Below, in pieces: positions 29,545 to 38,759 of a stretch of DNA of 47,727 nucleotides. The translations under genes were made by a program, and so were the position numbers. Under the pieces are notes generated by a model. It did not search any database. It saw only the letters and a list, made by a program, of their open reading frames with translations, and was not told the DNA's origin. The DNA is from Bdellovibrionales bacterium (GTDB lineage: Bacteria; Bdellovibrionota; UBA1018; JADZFF01), in the NCBI GenBank assembly GCA_020850015.1, contig JADZFF010000186.1, positions 1 to 47,727 on the forward strand. The letters run 5' to 3'. Within the stretch, counting starts at the first letter, position 1, and every line of letters begins with the position of its first letter.

Positions 29545-30210
29545 ATGTTCTCTCCTTCGCGTTTGAAGCTCGTTGCCCTTCTCTCCGCATGCCTCCTGAC
29601 GGGCTGCGTGGCCGAAGACGAGACCACGAGCCTTTACGTCGCGTCGGACGGGACGATCGAGGTCGTGACCCTGCTCGATCGCGTCTCTTCCCAGGCGAAG
29701 GAGGCCACCGAGCGGGCCGAGGACGAGAAAAAATGGAAAAGCTCGATCGAGGGCGGGACCTCGATCATCCACGACCGGCTGAAGCGCTCTGGAGCGTCGA
29801 ACCTGCGGACGCAGTGGCTCAGGGAATCAGTACCCTATGCCTGGGCCATGTCGGCGACGCTCAAGGATCCGAAGGCCCTGGGCCGCTACCTTAACCTGGA
29901 CGAGGAGGACGGGAGCGTGCGCCTCGAGAAGGGGGGAAAGAAGCGGCGCCTGGTGTTTTCCGCGCGGGAAAAGAAGGCCGAGAACGGCAAGGCGGCCGCG
30001 GATGCGCCCCCGAGCCCGGCGGCCCTGATGCCCTACCCGGTGATTCGGGTCGTACCGGCCCCGGGAAAAGTGGTCGGCGCCCGCGGCTTCAAGATCGGGC
30101 CGGATGGACACTGGGCGGCGGCTGACCTCAAGGAGATCGACCGCATCAGCACGGCCGCGAAGGTCAAAGGAGAGCGCTATGAGCTTTGGGTGGAGTGGCT
30201 TCTTCCTTAG
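29545..30210 (+). CDS. Lipoprotein, unknown, coupled to the FecR/barrel gene
   Basis: A 221-residue lipoprotein; lipobox LLTGC gives lipidated Cys21. The mature part begins with a short strand pair (LYVASDGTIEVVTLL), a charged helix (residues about 48-75) and then alternating strands with a Lys-rich central region. No domain is recognised. ATG 29545 is preceded by AGGATAGGG. Its last 32 bases overlap the start of the next gene, a strong sign of co-expression. Gene order suggests it works at the outer membrane with the FecR/barrel protein. Confidence 0.75.
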   Translation: MFSPSRLKLVALLSACLLTGCVAEDETTSLYVASDGTIEVVTLLDRVSSQAKEATERAEDEKKWKSSIEGGTSIIHDRLKRSGASNLRTQWLRESVPYAWAMSATLKDPKALGRYLNLDEEDGSVRLEKGGKKRRLVFSAREKKAENGKAAADAPPSPAALMPYPVIRVVPAPGKVVGARGFKIGPDGHWAAADLKEIDRISTAAKVKGERYELWVEWLLP

Positions 30211-31411
30211 AGCGGCGCCCCTGCTCCTGGCACTCCTGATCGCTCGGGATTCCCGCGCGGAGGAGGCCCTCTTCCCGGGAATCGGCAAGGTCATGCAGAT
30301 CACGGGACCTCCGGAGTTCCTTCCGCGCAAAGGGAAGCCCCGGCCGCTCGGCGAGGGAGATCTCGTGAAGCCCGGCGATCGGATCCGCACGGACGAGGGC
30401 GACGGGGCCGTGATCGAATACGAGGACGGGGGAAAGCTTGGAGTCGGGGTCGACTCCGAGGTGGGCATTCTCCCGAGCGACGCCTCGAGCGCCCGAATCC
30501 TGATCCGCAAGGGCAGCCTGCGAGGGCAGGTTCCCGTGGCCGCGCCCGCGGCGGGCGGAAAACCTCCACCCATGCGCTATCGCATCCGCACGCGATCCGC
30601 AGTACTGGGGGTGCGCGGCACCGACTTCCTCATGTCCTTCGACGCGACCTCGGAAAAGAGCTCCGTTCATACGCTGGAGGGCAAGGTGGAGGTGGGTGCG
30701 AACGACGCGGGCCTGGATGCCGGGCGCGGCGTGCCTGTGGCCGAGAATCAGGAGCTCAGCGCGACGCCGCGCGGGTTCAGCCCGGTGCAGACCTTTGATC
30801 GCGCGGCCTTTCTGGCGAACCTGGCCTCGAGTCAACCCACCCTGGCCGCGCAGGTGGCCGGCCAGATCCCGACGGGCCGCGCGGGGCGAACGGGCGGAAA
30901 ATCAGGCCTGGACCTTCTGCGCTTCATGGCTGGGGCGAGCATGGTGGCGTGGGCCGTGAAAGAGGAAGCGCTGGTCGGGCAGGCCTTGGGATTCGGTTTT
31001 TCGCTGGGCTGGATGCCGCGATACCGCTTCGAGGGCGGAAGCTCTCTTCAGGTTCACGCGACGCTCGCGTCGGCGGGACTAGCCGAGGGCCGCCACGCAT
31101 CCGTGTTTCAGGTCGGCATCGGGTATCGCCTTCCGATCCTTTCCTGGCTGGAACTGGAACCTCTGGTTTCCCTGCGGTCGACGTCGATCAATGGACCCAC
31201 GGTGGGCCCCGACGGCCTCGACCTCCAGAGCTCAGCCTTAGGCTTCGGCGCGGGGCTTTGGATTCGCCTCTCGGATGGGTTTCTGGGGGATTTCGTGTGG
31301 ACGCTCACCCACGGCAGGGGCTTTGGCGGCCACGAAGACCTGAACAGCTCTATCGAGTTCTACGGGGACCCGTTCTTCGTTTCCGAGGCCGGCCTCGTAT
31401 TCAGGTTCTAG
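30179..31411 (+). CDS. FecR-domain protein with C-terminal barrel-like region
   Basis: A 410-residue exported protein. The signal peptide is residues 1-27 (LLLALLIARDSRA). Residues about 35-195 are a FecR domain: GDRIRTDEGDGAVIEYEDGG, the RTRSAVLGVRGTDF core (about 137-150), then VHTLEGKVEV. Residues about 225-410 look like a small outer-membrane beta-barrel: a Gly/aromatic alternating pattern, strands ending in turns such as EGGSSLQV and HEDLNSS, and a final strand ending in Phe (GLVFRF), the usual insertion signal. FecR domains normally sit in the periplasm of sigma-factor regulators; fusion to a barrel is less common. ATG 30179 lies inside the preceding lipoprotein gene. The gene ends one base before thyA on the other strand. 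Confidence 0.8.
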   Translation: MSFGWSGFFLRAAPLLLALLIARDSRAEEALFPGIGKVMQITGPPEFLPRKGKPRPLGEGDLVKPGDRIRTDEGDGAVIEYEDGGKLGVGVDSEVGILPSDASSARILIRKGSLRGQVPVAAPAAGGKPPPMRYRIRTRSAVLGVRGTDFLMSFDATSEKSSVHTLEGKVEVGANDAGLDAGRGVPVAENQELSATPRGFSPVQTFDRAAFLANLASSQPTLAAQVAGQIPTGRAGRTGGKSGLDLLRFMAGASMVAWAVKEEALVGQALGFGFSLGWMPRYRFEGGSSLQVHATLASAGLAEGRHASVFQVGIGYRLPILSWLELEPLVSLRSTSINGPTVGPDGLDLQSSALGFGAGLWIRLSDGFLGDFVWTLTHGRGFGGHEDLNSSIEFYGDPFFVSEAGLVFRF

Positions 31412-31412
31412 G

Positions 31413-32207
31413 CTAGATCGCCACCGGCGCCGCGATCCGTGGGTGCGGATCGTAATCTTCGAGCGTGAAGTCCTCGAAGCGAAACTCGGTGACGGCCTTC
31501 ACGCCGGGATTGAGGCGCATGCGTGGAAGCGGTTTCGGTTCGCGCGAGAGCTGAAGCCTCGCCTGGTCCAGATGATTGAGGTAGAGGTGCGCGTCCCCGA
31601 AGGTGTGCACGAACTCCCCGGGTTTCAGGCCCGTGACCTGGGCCACCATGAGCGTCAGGAGTGCGTAGCTCGCGATGTTGAAGGGCACTCCCAGGAACAC
31701 GTCCGCACTTCGCTGGTAGAGCTGGCAGGAAAGCTTCCCGTCGGCCACGTAGAACTGGAAGAAGGCGTGGCAGGGCGCGAGCTTCATCTCGGGCAGCTCG
31801 CCGACGTTCCAGGCGCTCACGATCAGTCGGCGTGAGTCTGGGTTCTTCCGGATCTGGGCAATGACCTCGCTGAGCTGGTCGATCGCGCGCCCATCGCGCG
31901 CTCGCCAGGAGCGCCACTGAGCGCCGTAGACCGGCCCGAGGTTTCCCTCGGCGTCGGCCCATTCATCCCAGATGCTCACCCCGTTTTCCCGAAGGTACTT
32001 CGTATTCGTCTCACCGCGAATGAACCAGAGCAGCTCATGAATCACGGACTTGAGATGAACCTTCTTGGTGGTGAGGAGGGGGAAACCCTCGCCCAGATCG
32101 TGCCGGAGTTGGTAACCGAAGACACTCAGGGTACCGGTGCCCGTGCGATCGGCCTTCCGGGTTCCCTTCTCCAACACGTGCCGCATCAGATCGAGATAAG
32201 CGCGCAT
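31413..32207 (-). CDS. thyA: Thymidylate synthase
   Basis: A 264-residue enzyme, the same length as E. coli ThyA, converting dUMP to dTMP with methylene-tetrahydrofolate. Diagnostic segments are all present: [14 protein letters not shown] at the start, [16 protein letters not shown], the catalytic Cys in [32 protein letters not shown], and the C-terminal [17 protein letters not shown] 32207 matches the family start; a longer in-frame extension to 32846 would be antisense to the helicase gene and is rejected. With folA nearby it closes the folate cycle for dTMP synthesis. Confidence 0.97.
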   Translation of the reverse strand: MRAYLDLMRHVLEKGTRKADRTGTGTLSVFGYQLRHDLGEGFPLLTTKKVHLKSVIHELLWFIRGETNTKYLRENGVSIWDEWADAEGNLGPVYGAQWRSWRARDGRAIDQLSEVIAQIRKNPDSRRLIVSAWNVGELPEMKLAPCHAFFQFYVADGKLSCQLYQRSADVFLGVPFNIASYALLTLMVAQVTGLKPGEFVHTFGDAHLYLNHLDQARLQLSREPKPLPRMRLNPGVKAVTEFRFEDFTLEDYDPHPRIAAPVAI

Positions 32208-32294
32208 CGGAATCTCAGCGTAGTCGAACTGCCCGCTTCCGTCCACGTCCCGTGGGTGGTAATTTTCTCGCCGATCGAGGTCACACACCCCAGC

Positions 32295-34502
32295 ATGTCC
32301 ACCACTGAGCCCCGACTGCCCCGTCCCGCCCCATCGTCCGCGCCCAGACGCGCCGGGCCGGACCTTCGCCGCCTCAATGCGCCTCAGCGCGAGGCGGTAC
32401 TCCACGGTGAGGGGCCACTCCTGATGCTCGCGGGCGCGGGGAGCGGCAAGACCACTACGATGGCGTATCGCATTGCGCATCTGGTCTCGGCCCGGGGTGT
32501 GCGAGCCGAGAACGTTCTGGGACTCAGTTTTACGAACAAGGCCGCGAAGGAGCTGAAAGCTCGGGTCACGAAGCTTGTCACCCAGGTTTCTGGGGCGCAG
32601 GCGGCGAAGGGCCTTACCCTCTCCACTTTCCACTCCTTGTGCGTGCGGCTGCTCCGAAGTCACGGCAAGGCCATCGGCGTTCCGCCCGAGTTCACCATCG
32701 CCTCGGACTCCGATCAGCAGGACATCGTTCGCCAGATCCTCAGGAACATCCAGGTGGACGAGCGCAAATTCGACGCGAGCTGGATCCTCTTCCAGATCGG
32801 CCAGGCCAAGAATCGTTTTCTCTCTCCCGTAGAAACCATTGCGCACCTGGAGAGCCTCAGCTGGCCCACAAAAGCCTCAGACGAGTACGCGGCCGTGGCC
32901 ACCTCGGTTTACCCCCGCTACCAGGAGCAGCTTCGCTCGCTGCAGGCGATGGATTTCGACGACTTGCTTTACAATGCGGTGAAGCTGCTTGAGACCGACG
33001 CCGAGGCTCGGGATTTTTTCAATCGCCGCTTCCGCCACGTTCTCGTGGACGAGTACCAGGATACGAACCCCTCGCAATTTCGGCTCCTCCGCGCTCTGAC
33101 CCAGCATTCACAGAACGTCTGCGTGGTGGGCGATGACGACCAGTCCATTTACGCGTGGAGGGGCGCCGATCCGACGCACATCCTGGAATTCGGCGAGCAC
33201 TACCCCGGCGCGCGCGTGATCACGCTCGACCAAAACTACAGAAGCACGGGCGTGATCCTGGAGGCCGCGAACGCGGTCATCCAGAATAACCGGCAGCGCC
33301 ACGCGAAAACCCTGTGGTCCGACCGCGAGCGCGGCGCATCGATCCGTGAGTGGGTGCTTGAGGACGACCGCGCCGAGGCGGAGGCCGTGGCCGAGGAGAT
33401 CGACCAGCTCTGCCGCGTTCGCGAGGCCGGTACGATTCGCCAAGCGCGCCCCTGGAGCGACGTCGCGGTGCTTTATCGTTCCAACCCGCAGTCGCGCGTA
33501 TTCGAGGAAGCGCTTCGCATGCGCCAGATCCCCTACAAGATTGTGGGGTCGATGTCCTTCCTCGACCGAAAAGAGATCAAGGATCTGCTGTCTTACTGGC
33601 GCCTGGCCGTGAACCCGCGCGACGACGCGAGTTTCCGCCGCGTGGCGAACTGGCCCACGCGCGGCGTGAGCCGGAACGCGCTCGAGACGATCTCCACGCG
33701 CGCGATGAGCTCTGGCTTTCCGCTGATGGACGCCGCCGTGGCCGACGAGTCCGTGAGCGCGAAGGCTCGCGCGGGACTCCAGGAGTTCGTGAGGCTCGCT
33801 CGGGGCCTCCGCGCGGAACTGCAGTCGTTGCCGGCCACGCCGCAGGCGCTTTCCGTCTGGGGCAAACGCTCGCTCGAGCGCATCGACGCGGCCCGTGGCC
33901 TGGCCGAGGACTACGACGACCCGGCTCAGGCGGCGCAGCGCATGGAAAATCTCGAGGAGATGGTCCAGGCTCTGGGGCAGCTCAATCCGGCCTCGTTCGC
34001 CGAGGATGGAGCGGAGGCCCCTCGTGATGCGCTGGCGCTCTTGCGCGAGTACCTGACCCGCCTTCTGCTTCAGGCCCAAGAGGAAGAGGAAGACAGCGAG
34101 GACGGAAAGCACCGGGACGAGGTGACCCTCCTGACGCTTCACGGCGCCAAGGGGCTGGAGTTTCCGGTCGTGTTTCTGGTCGGGCTCGAGGACGGATTGC
34201 TTCCCCACCGCCGCGTGATCGAGGACCCTTCGGGCGACCTCTCCGAAGAGCGGCGCCTTTGCTATGTGGGCATCACGCGGGCCAAGGATCAGCTGGTCCT
34301 GACCCGCGCGCGGACGCGCATCCGCTACGGTAAACCCGTGCCGCGCCACCCTAGCCGTTTCCTCCCGGAGATCCCGGCCGAGCTGCTCGAAAAGGATGAT
34401 CGAAGCGCTGAGCCCGATCTCTCCTCAAAGGAGGTCCGCGAGAAACACGAGGCCCGCGTCACGGGTTTCCTCGCCTCCATCCGCGGCAAGCTCGGAGGCT
34501 GA
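32295..34502 (+). CDS. UvrD/PcrA/Rep-family SF1A DNA helicase
   Basis: A 735-residue ATP-dependent 3'-5' helicase. Landmarks are the Q motif (LNAPQREAV, about 27-35), Walker A GAGSGKT (47-53), motif Ia/Ib segments ([17 protein letters not shown]), Walker B DEYQDTN, motif [16 protein letters not shown], motif IV YRS, motif [20 protein letters not shown], and motif [11 protein letters not shown]. The accessory 1B and 2B insertions are of normal size. Family members serve nucleotide excision and mismatch repair (UvrD), replication restart (Rep) or plasmid rolling circle (PcrA); [11 protein letters not shown] fits PcrA/Rep as well as UvrD, so no symbol is given. ATG 32295 is where the family begins. 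Residues 5-22 are Pro/Arg-rich and disordered. Confidence 0.93.
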   Translation: MSTTEPRLPRPAPSSAPRRAGPDLRRLNAPQREAVLHGEGPLLMLAGAGSGKTTTMAYRIAHLVSARGVRAENVLGLSFTNKAAKELKARVTKLVTQVSGAQAAKGLTLSTFHSLCVRLLRSHGKAIGVPPEFTIASDSDQQDIVRQILRNIQVDERKFDASWILFQIGQAKNRFLSPVETIAHLESLSWPTKASDEYAAVATSVYPRYQEQLRSLQAMDFDDLLYNAVKLLETDAEARDFFNRRFRHVLVDEYQDTNPSQFRLLRALTQHSQNVCVVGDDDQSIYAWRGADPTHILEFGEHYPGARVITLDQNYRSTGVILEAANAVIQNNRQRHAKTLWSDRERGASIREWVLEDDRAEAEAVAEEIDQLCRVREAGTIRQARPWSDVAVLYRSNPQSRVFEEALRMRQIPYKIVGSMSFLDRKEIKDLLSYWRLAVNPRDDASFRRVANWPTRGVSRNALETISTRAMSSGFPLMDAAVADESVSAKARAGLQEFVRLARGLRAELQSLPATPQALSVWGKRSLERIDAARGLAEDYDDPAQAAQRMENLEEMVQALGQLNPASFAEDGAEAPRDALALLREYLTRLLLQAQEEEEDSEDGKHRDEVTLLTLHGAKGLEFPVVFLVGLEDGLLPHRRVIEDPSGDLSEERRLCYVGITRAKDQLVLTRARTRIRYGKPVPRHPSRFLPEIPAELLEKDDRSAEPDLSSKEVREKHEARVTGFLASIRGKLGG

Positions 34503-34534
34503 CAAGGTTCGAGGGCCGGTGCTACTCTTCCCCC

Positions 34535-35008
34535 ATGTTCTTCAACTATCGACTCTGGGTGGTGTTTGCGCTCCCTGTGCTGTCCGGCTGCGGAAACGCA
34601 CTGAACTGCGAGATCTACGGCGACAACGTCGAAGGCCGCATCTACTTCACGCGCGACGTGGAAGTGGACCGCGGCAAGAACATCGTCGTGGAGTACTCTG
34701 AGAACGCGTTCACCTCGGTCACCAAGACCTCCCCCCTCGACAATCAGCAGGGCTTGCTCTCCATTCCCTACTCTCTTTGCGCGGAGTCGGAGGTGGATTT
34801 CGCGATCCGAGCCTATCAGGACGAGAACGGAAACGGCGTCTACGACGCGGGCGAAGGCAACGGGCGCCACGACTTGGGCCCCGGCAGCCACACCGCCTAC
34901 CGGGAACATCAGCTGGGTCCGGCGGAGGAAAACGCCGAGGACAGCAATGACGTCTGGCCCACGAAATCGGCCGTGGATGTGTGGCTTGACGAAACGGGGG
35001 CCCAGTGA
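34535..35008 (+). CDS. Small lipoprotein with a Ca2+-binding-loop-like motif
   Basis: A 157-residue lipoprotein with lipobox LSGC (lipidated Cys19). The mature part is strand-rich, with a segment DENGNGVYDAGEGNG that matches the Asp/Asn-rich EF-hand/dockerin-type calcium loop spacing. Family assignment is not possible by eye, though DUF2141-like small exported proteins share such D-x-N-x-N-G segments. It follows the helicase by 32 bases and its stop overlaps the next gene's start (ATGA), suggesting coupling to the outer-membrane protein downstream. Confidence 0.7.
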   Translation: MFFNYRLWVVFALPVLSGCGNALNCEIYGDNVEGRIYFTRDVEVDRGKNIVVEYSENAFTSVTKTSPLDNQQGLLSIPYSLCAESEVDFAIRAYQDENGNGVYDAGEGNGRHDLGPGSHTAYREHQLGPAEENAEDSNDVWPTKSAVDVWLDETGAQ

Positions 35009-35604
35009 AGCGGTCAGGACTTGGACTTTCAGTCGCTGCGCTGGCCATGAGCATCTCGGCGCTCTCCCCTTCGACAGCCTTGGCCGAGATCGACGGCCGC
35101 GCCTCGTTCGACCTTGGCATCTGGTGGGGCACCCTCAAGCAGGAGGGCTTCGGTCAGAATGCGGAGCTCGACATCAGCCCGGCCCTCGGGATTCAGTTCG
35201 CGCTCGGCCTGCGGGCGAACTCGATCTTCATCGAATGGGCGCCTTACTGGTTTTTCGTCCAGAAGCTCGATTTCAATGACCGGAACACCGCGGACGACGT
35301 CTCCTACGCAGGGTTGGGGCAGCTCAACGCGGGCTGGTCTCTCCCTTTCCTGCCCGTGGACACCTACGGCGGGTTCGGCTGGGGCAACTGGTCGTTCTCG
35401 ACCGGCACGGAAGCCGAGTTCAGCGGACCGGAGCTCCGGATCGGCGCCGTGGTGCATCTGAGCGGAAAACGCGAGCCCGGCCTTCACGTCCGTGCGGAGT
35501 TCCGCAAGATGTACCCTTCGTTCGACGACCGGGGCTCTCTGCCCTCCGAGGTCGCGACGACGATGAATACGGTGTTCCTCGGAATCGGCTTCGGACCGCC
35601 CTGA
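35005..35604 (+). CDS. Small outer-membrane beta-barrel protein
   Basis: A 199-residue exported protein with a signal peptide (LSVAALAMSISALSPSTALA). The rest alternates aromatic and polar residues in about eight strands (ASFDLGIWWG, LGIQFALGL, SIFIEWAPYWFFV, TYGGFGWGNWSF), consistent with a small eight-stranded barrel. No specific family is named with confidence. The start overlaps the upstream lipoprotein stop (ATGA at 35005). Unlike typical barrels it ends in GFGPP rather than a terminal Phe/Tyr, so insertion may depend on the internal strand. It converges on ccsA, 8 bases apart. Confidence 0.7.
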   Translation: MKRSGLGLSVAALAMSISALSPSTALAEIDGRASFDLGIWWGTLKQEGFGQNAELDISPALGIQFALGLRANSIFIEWAPYWFFVQKLDFNDRNTADDVSYAGLGQLNAGWSLPFLPVDTYGGFGWGNWSFSTGTEAEFSGPELRIGAVVHLSGKREPGLHVRAEFRKMYPSFDDRGSLPSEVATTMNTVFLGIGFGPP

Positions 35605-35612
35605 GAGGCGGG

Positions 35613-37325
35613 TTATCTCTTCCTGCCTGAGAGCTCGCCCGACCGGCGGGTCACGAGCACGGTGACTCCCAGCACGAACACCATCTGCGCGAGACAGAAT
35701 CCCGCGACCGCGCCCACGCCGCCCGTGGAGAATCCGTAGGAGTGGAGCCCCACCCCGAGTACGTAGTTCACGCCGTACCAGGCCATCATCACTGTGAGGA
35801 AGCACACCACGCTCCAGGCCGCGTACCCGAAAGGGCCAACCCAGCCCGTGAAGCGAGCATGCAGCACGGCCAGGTAAGCGAGCAGAGCGATCAGCGCCCA
35901 GGTTTCCTTGGGATCCCATCCCCAGAACCGGCCCCAGGAGTAGTCGGCCCAGACCCCCCCCAGAATCGTGCCAGCGGCGAGAAGCACCACGCCGATCTGC
36001 ATGGCGCGGTAGCTGAGCTGGTTCACCGAGTTGATCTTCTTGTCGAGCCCCGCGGGCTTCCCAGGCCCCTTGTAACGGAGAAAATGCGCGAGCGTGACGT
36101 TTCCGAGGCCGAACGTCAGCGCGAAAGCCGCATAGCCGAGAGTGATGGTGAGCACGTGAACCATGAGCCAGAAGTTGCTCCGCAGCACCGGCACGAGCGG
36201 CTGGATCGTGGGATCCATCACGGCGGGCGACGCATCCGCCGCAAGGAGGATGATACCTGACACCGCGGTGGACGTGGCCATCAGCACGGCCTGCTTCTGT
36301 TTCTGAACGAAGTAGATGATGAGGGAGAAGAGAATCGCTCCGAAACTCACCCAGATCACGCTCTCGTACATGTTGCTCACAGGCGCGCGGCCGGAGATCC
36401 AGATCCGCATCGTGAAACCGGCGACGTGGAACAGCAACCCTGCGAGGGCGGCGCCCATGGCGAAAGTCGCCCCGCGGCCCGACCTGTACATTCCCCAGAT
36501 CCAAAGCCCGCAGGAGGCGAGGTAAAACAGAAAGGCCCAACGGAAAGGCTGGAGCCGATGATACACCACCTCCACGCCCAGGAGTCGGCGCACGGAGGAG
36601 GTCCAGCCCGGCGCGGCCGATTCGATGGCGGCCCGGACGGACAGGGCGCCCGCTTCGAAGCTCGCCCGATCCCCGCGATGATAGGCGCGCACCATATTCG
36701 CGAAGTTCTCGCGCAGCGGCCCAGGCGCGCCTTCCGCCGCCAGGCTCTTCCAAGCCTCGCCGGGCCCAACGGGGATCACCGTCCAGGCCTCGCCCGAAAC
36801 AAGCGAGCGGAAGAGGCCCAGGCGATTCAGGAGCTTCTTGAGCTCGCGCTCCCGCGCGCTCTCCTGCCCCACGGCGCCGCGCGGATCCATGAGCGTGGCT
36901 CCGCCCCCCTCGATGGACTGCGCGTACTGCATCAACACGGGGCTGTGAAAGAGCTCCTCAGGAGCGAAGAGTGCCCGGCTCTCCTCGAGCAGGAGCTGGC
37001 GGCGCGCCTCGGGATGATCCACCCGGATGATTCTCTCCTTCTGCCAGGCCTCGGGCCTGGAAAGCAGCGAGAGGAGAAGCTCCGTGGAATTCCAGGAGCC
37101 GAACGACGAGCGGCCCGTCAGAAAGAGAATCGTTTCCAGACCGAAGGAGTCCATCGGCTTCAGGCGCCCACCCGCCTGCAAGGGAATGCGTTCCGCTTCC
37201 GAGAAATCCCAGCCCTCGCGAGGCTCGGGGCGGGTAGCGGGAGCGGCGTCTTCAGCCCGCGAGACCCCCGCGACGGCGGCCAGGCCGAGGGCCAACAGGA
37301 GCGCAAATCGATCAACGTGCCTCAT
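35613..37325 (-). CDS. ccsA: System II cytochrome c biogenesis protein CcsA/ResC-like
   Basis: A 570-residue membrane protein. The conserved heme-handling WWD segment, WADYSWGRFWGWDPKETWAL, is at about 459-478, flanked by His-bearing helices. It works with ResB to export and attach heme to the CxxCH of periplasmic cytochromes. The N-terminal 240 residues are a signal peptide (ALGLAAVAGVSRA) and a periplasmic domain containing GGRLKPMDSF, a motif typical of fused CcsBA-type proteins of some Bacteroidota and Campylobacterota; ordinary ResC lacks it. Its start overlaps the resB stop (ATGA). The many cytochromes encoded upstream are expected clients. Confidence 0.9.
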   Translation of the reverse strand: MRHVDRFALLLALGLAAVAGVSRAEDAAPATRPEPREGWDFSEAERIPLQAGGRLKPMDSFGLETILFLTGRSSFGSWNSTELLLSLLSRPEAWQKERIIRVDHPEARRQLLLEESRALFAPEELFHSPVLMQYAQSIEGGGATLMDPRGAVGQESARERELKKLLNRLGLFRSLVSGEAWTVIPVGPGEAWKSLAAEGAPGPLRENFANMVRAYHRGDRASFEAGALSVRAAIESAAPGWTSSVRRLLGVEVVYHRLQPFRWAFLFYLASCGLWIWGMYRSGRGATFAMGAALAGLLFHVAGFTMRIWISGRAPVSNMYESVIWVSFGAILFSLIIYFVQKQKQAVLMATSTAVSGIILLAADASPAVMDPTIQPLVPVLRSNFWLMVHVLTITLGYAAFALTFGLGNVTLAHFLRYKGPGKPAGLDKKINSVNQLSYRAMQIGVVLLAAGTILGGVWADYSWGRFWGWDPKETWALIALLAYLAVLHARFTGWVGPFGYAAWSVVCFLTVMMAWYGVNYVLGVGLHSYGFSTGGVGAVAGFCLAQMVFVLGVTVLVTRRSGELSGRKR

Positions 37326-38752
37326 AGGGGTCTCTCCTCGGTGACGGATGCCGACTTAGCACCCCGCGTCTTCCGGGTCTGCTGGATCCTGCGGTGAAAG
37401 AGAAGAATGGAGCCGAGCACGATCAGGATCGCCCCCAGGTATTTCACCCATCGGCCCGGGTCCCGGTTCACTGAGAACACCGAAGTCACGGGGCGGGGCT
37501 CGGCCGGCACGTAGCTGGCCTGGTAAAAGGTGAACCCGCCGTGGGTCAGCGGCTCGTTCATCGAGATCATGAAGGGGTCGGACTCCTTGCCTTCCTCGGC
37601 GAGCTGAACCTTCGAGGCGTACGACGAGGGGTTGCGGGTGCCCTCGTAATGCTCGATCGTGAACTGGTTGAGCTGAATGCCAAAGGGAAGGATCACTCGC
37701 CTCGGACCGAAGCTCATCAGCACGTCGCGCCCGGGAAGCGCGAGCGTTCCCCGATCCCCCAGCCCGAGCCACATCCCAGGGCCGCCGCCAGGAACGGTCA
37801 CGTAGATCGCCGGGCCAGGTGCCTGCGGACCGTATTGGATCCGTGCGGGAACGTAGCCCGTGGCGTTCTCCGCCCGGGGCAAGAACTCCAGGATCTTCAC
37901 CGTAAGCCCGCGCCAGCCCGGGTCGATCTCGTGCATCGACTCCTTGCCCCGGGACACGCTTCCGCCCGAGGCTTCGCCTCGCATCGACCGGGTCCGGTAA
38001 TGAAGAGTGCCGTCCGGCGAAACGTAAAGCCTCATGGAGGCCTTGCCTTTGGGGCCCCCAGATCCCTTTTTCAGCGCGGGTGGGGAGGAGTAAAGCAGGG
38101 AAAACGAGGCCGGACCGAAATCCGTGACGGCCCATGACGGTTCGCCCGCCCATAGCCAGATCTCCTGCCGGAGCTGCATCGGGCCGCCCTTCAGTAGGAG
38201 GCGCACCGCCGGAGCCCCCTTGCCCGAGGCAGGCGTGAAGCGGACGTCGGGGGAGGCATGGCTGAGGTATTTCGAAATCAGGAGCGAATACCCCGGAACC
38301 TCGATGGCCGAGAACCGCCGGTTCGGCGGAAGCCAGGGGATCCTCACCCGATCCACCCGCTCGTTTTCCGCGAGGTAGAGCACGGAGTCCTGGAACTCGA
38401 CGGCGTTCGAGACCTCGCCCTCGGAGACGACCATCGTGCCGTCGATGCCGAAGTACGTGGTGAGCGCCGAGCCTCCGATCATGAGCAGGATGCCGGCGTG
38501 GGCGAGCAGAAAGGCCGTGTGATGCCTTTTCCACGGCCAGCGGCTCAGCGCAACGACGGCGATGTTCGCGGCGAGCAGGCCGCTGATCAGGCTGAACCAC
38601 CAGGAGTCGTAGACCAGGAACTTCGCCGTGGGAGTGTCGTAGTAGCTCTCCAGAAACGTCCCCGCGGCCAGCGAAGCCGCGAGCATCACGATCACTCCGA
38701 CGGCGAGCTGGAGGGACTTGAAGACTCGGAAGAGAACCCTCAGCGCTCCCAC
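37322..38752 (-). CDS. resB: System II cytochrome c biogenesis protein ResB/Ccs1
   Basis: A 476-residue ResB-family protein with membrane helices near the N-terminus (about 12-35, 50-70, 76-100) and one near the C-terminus (about 436-455), around a large periplasmic beta-rich domain. Family landmarks are FRVFKSLQLAVGVIVMLA, SWWFSLISGLLAANI and AGILLMIGG at the start and FTFYQASYVPAEPRPVTSVFSVNRDPGRWVKYLGAILI-type ends, of which the PG.WVKY.G segment is diagnostic. It pairs with CcsA, which follows with a four-base overlap. It carries heme to the apocytochrome ligation site. Confidence 0.92.
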   Translation of the reverse strand: MGALRVLFRVFKSLQLAVGVIVMLAASLAAGTFLESYYDTPTAKFLVYDSWWFSLISGLLAANIAVVALSRWPWKRHHTAFLLAHAGILLMIGGSALTTYFGIDGTMVVSEGEVSNAVEFQDSVLYLAENERVDRVRIPWLPPNRRFSAIEVPGYSLLISKYLSHASPDVRFTPASGKGAPAVRLLLKGGPMQLRQEIWLWAGEPSWAVTDFGPASFSLLYSSPPALKKGSGGPKGKASMRLYVSPDGTLHYRTRSMRGEASGGSVSRGKESMHEIDPGWRGLTVKILEFLPRAENATGYVPARIQYGPQAPGPAIYVTVPGGGPGMWLGLGDRGTLALPGRDVLMSFGPRRVILPFGIQLNQFTIEHYEGTRNPSSYASKVQLAEEGKESDPFMISMNEPLTHGGFTFYQASYVPAEPRPVTSVFSVNRDPGRWVKYLGAILIVLGSILLFHRRIQQTRKTRGAKSASVTEERPL

Positions 38753-38759
38753 CGGAATC

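Noticed and set aside
32208-32846. N-terminal extension of ThyA beyond 32207
   Set aside because: The extra residues are outside the 264-residue family length and antisense to the helicase start.
33108-34349. Minus-strand open frame opposite the helicase gene
   Set aside because: The plus-strand helicase has all SF1 motifs in this region; the antisense translation has none and no ribosome-binding site.
35029-36753. 574-codon minus-strand frame overlapping ccsA and the barrel gene
   Set aside because: Different frame from the CcsA WWD and helix segments, and it would erase a plus-strand signal peptide protein; shadow.
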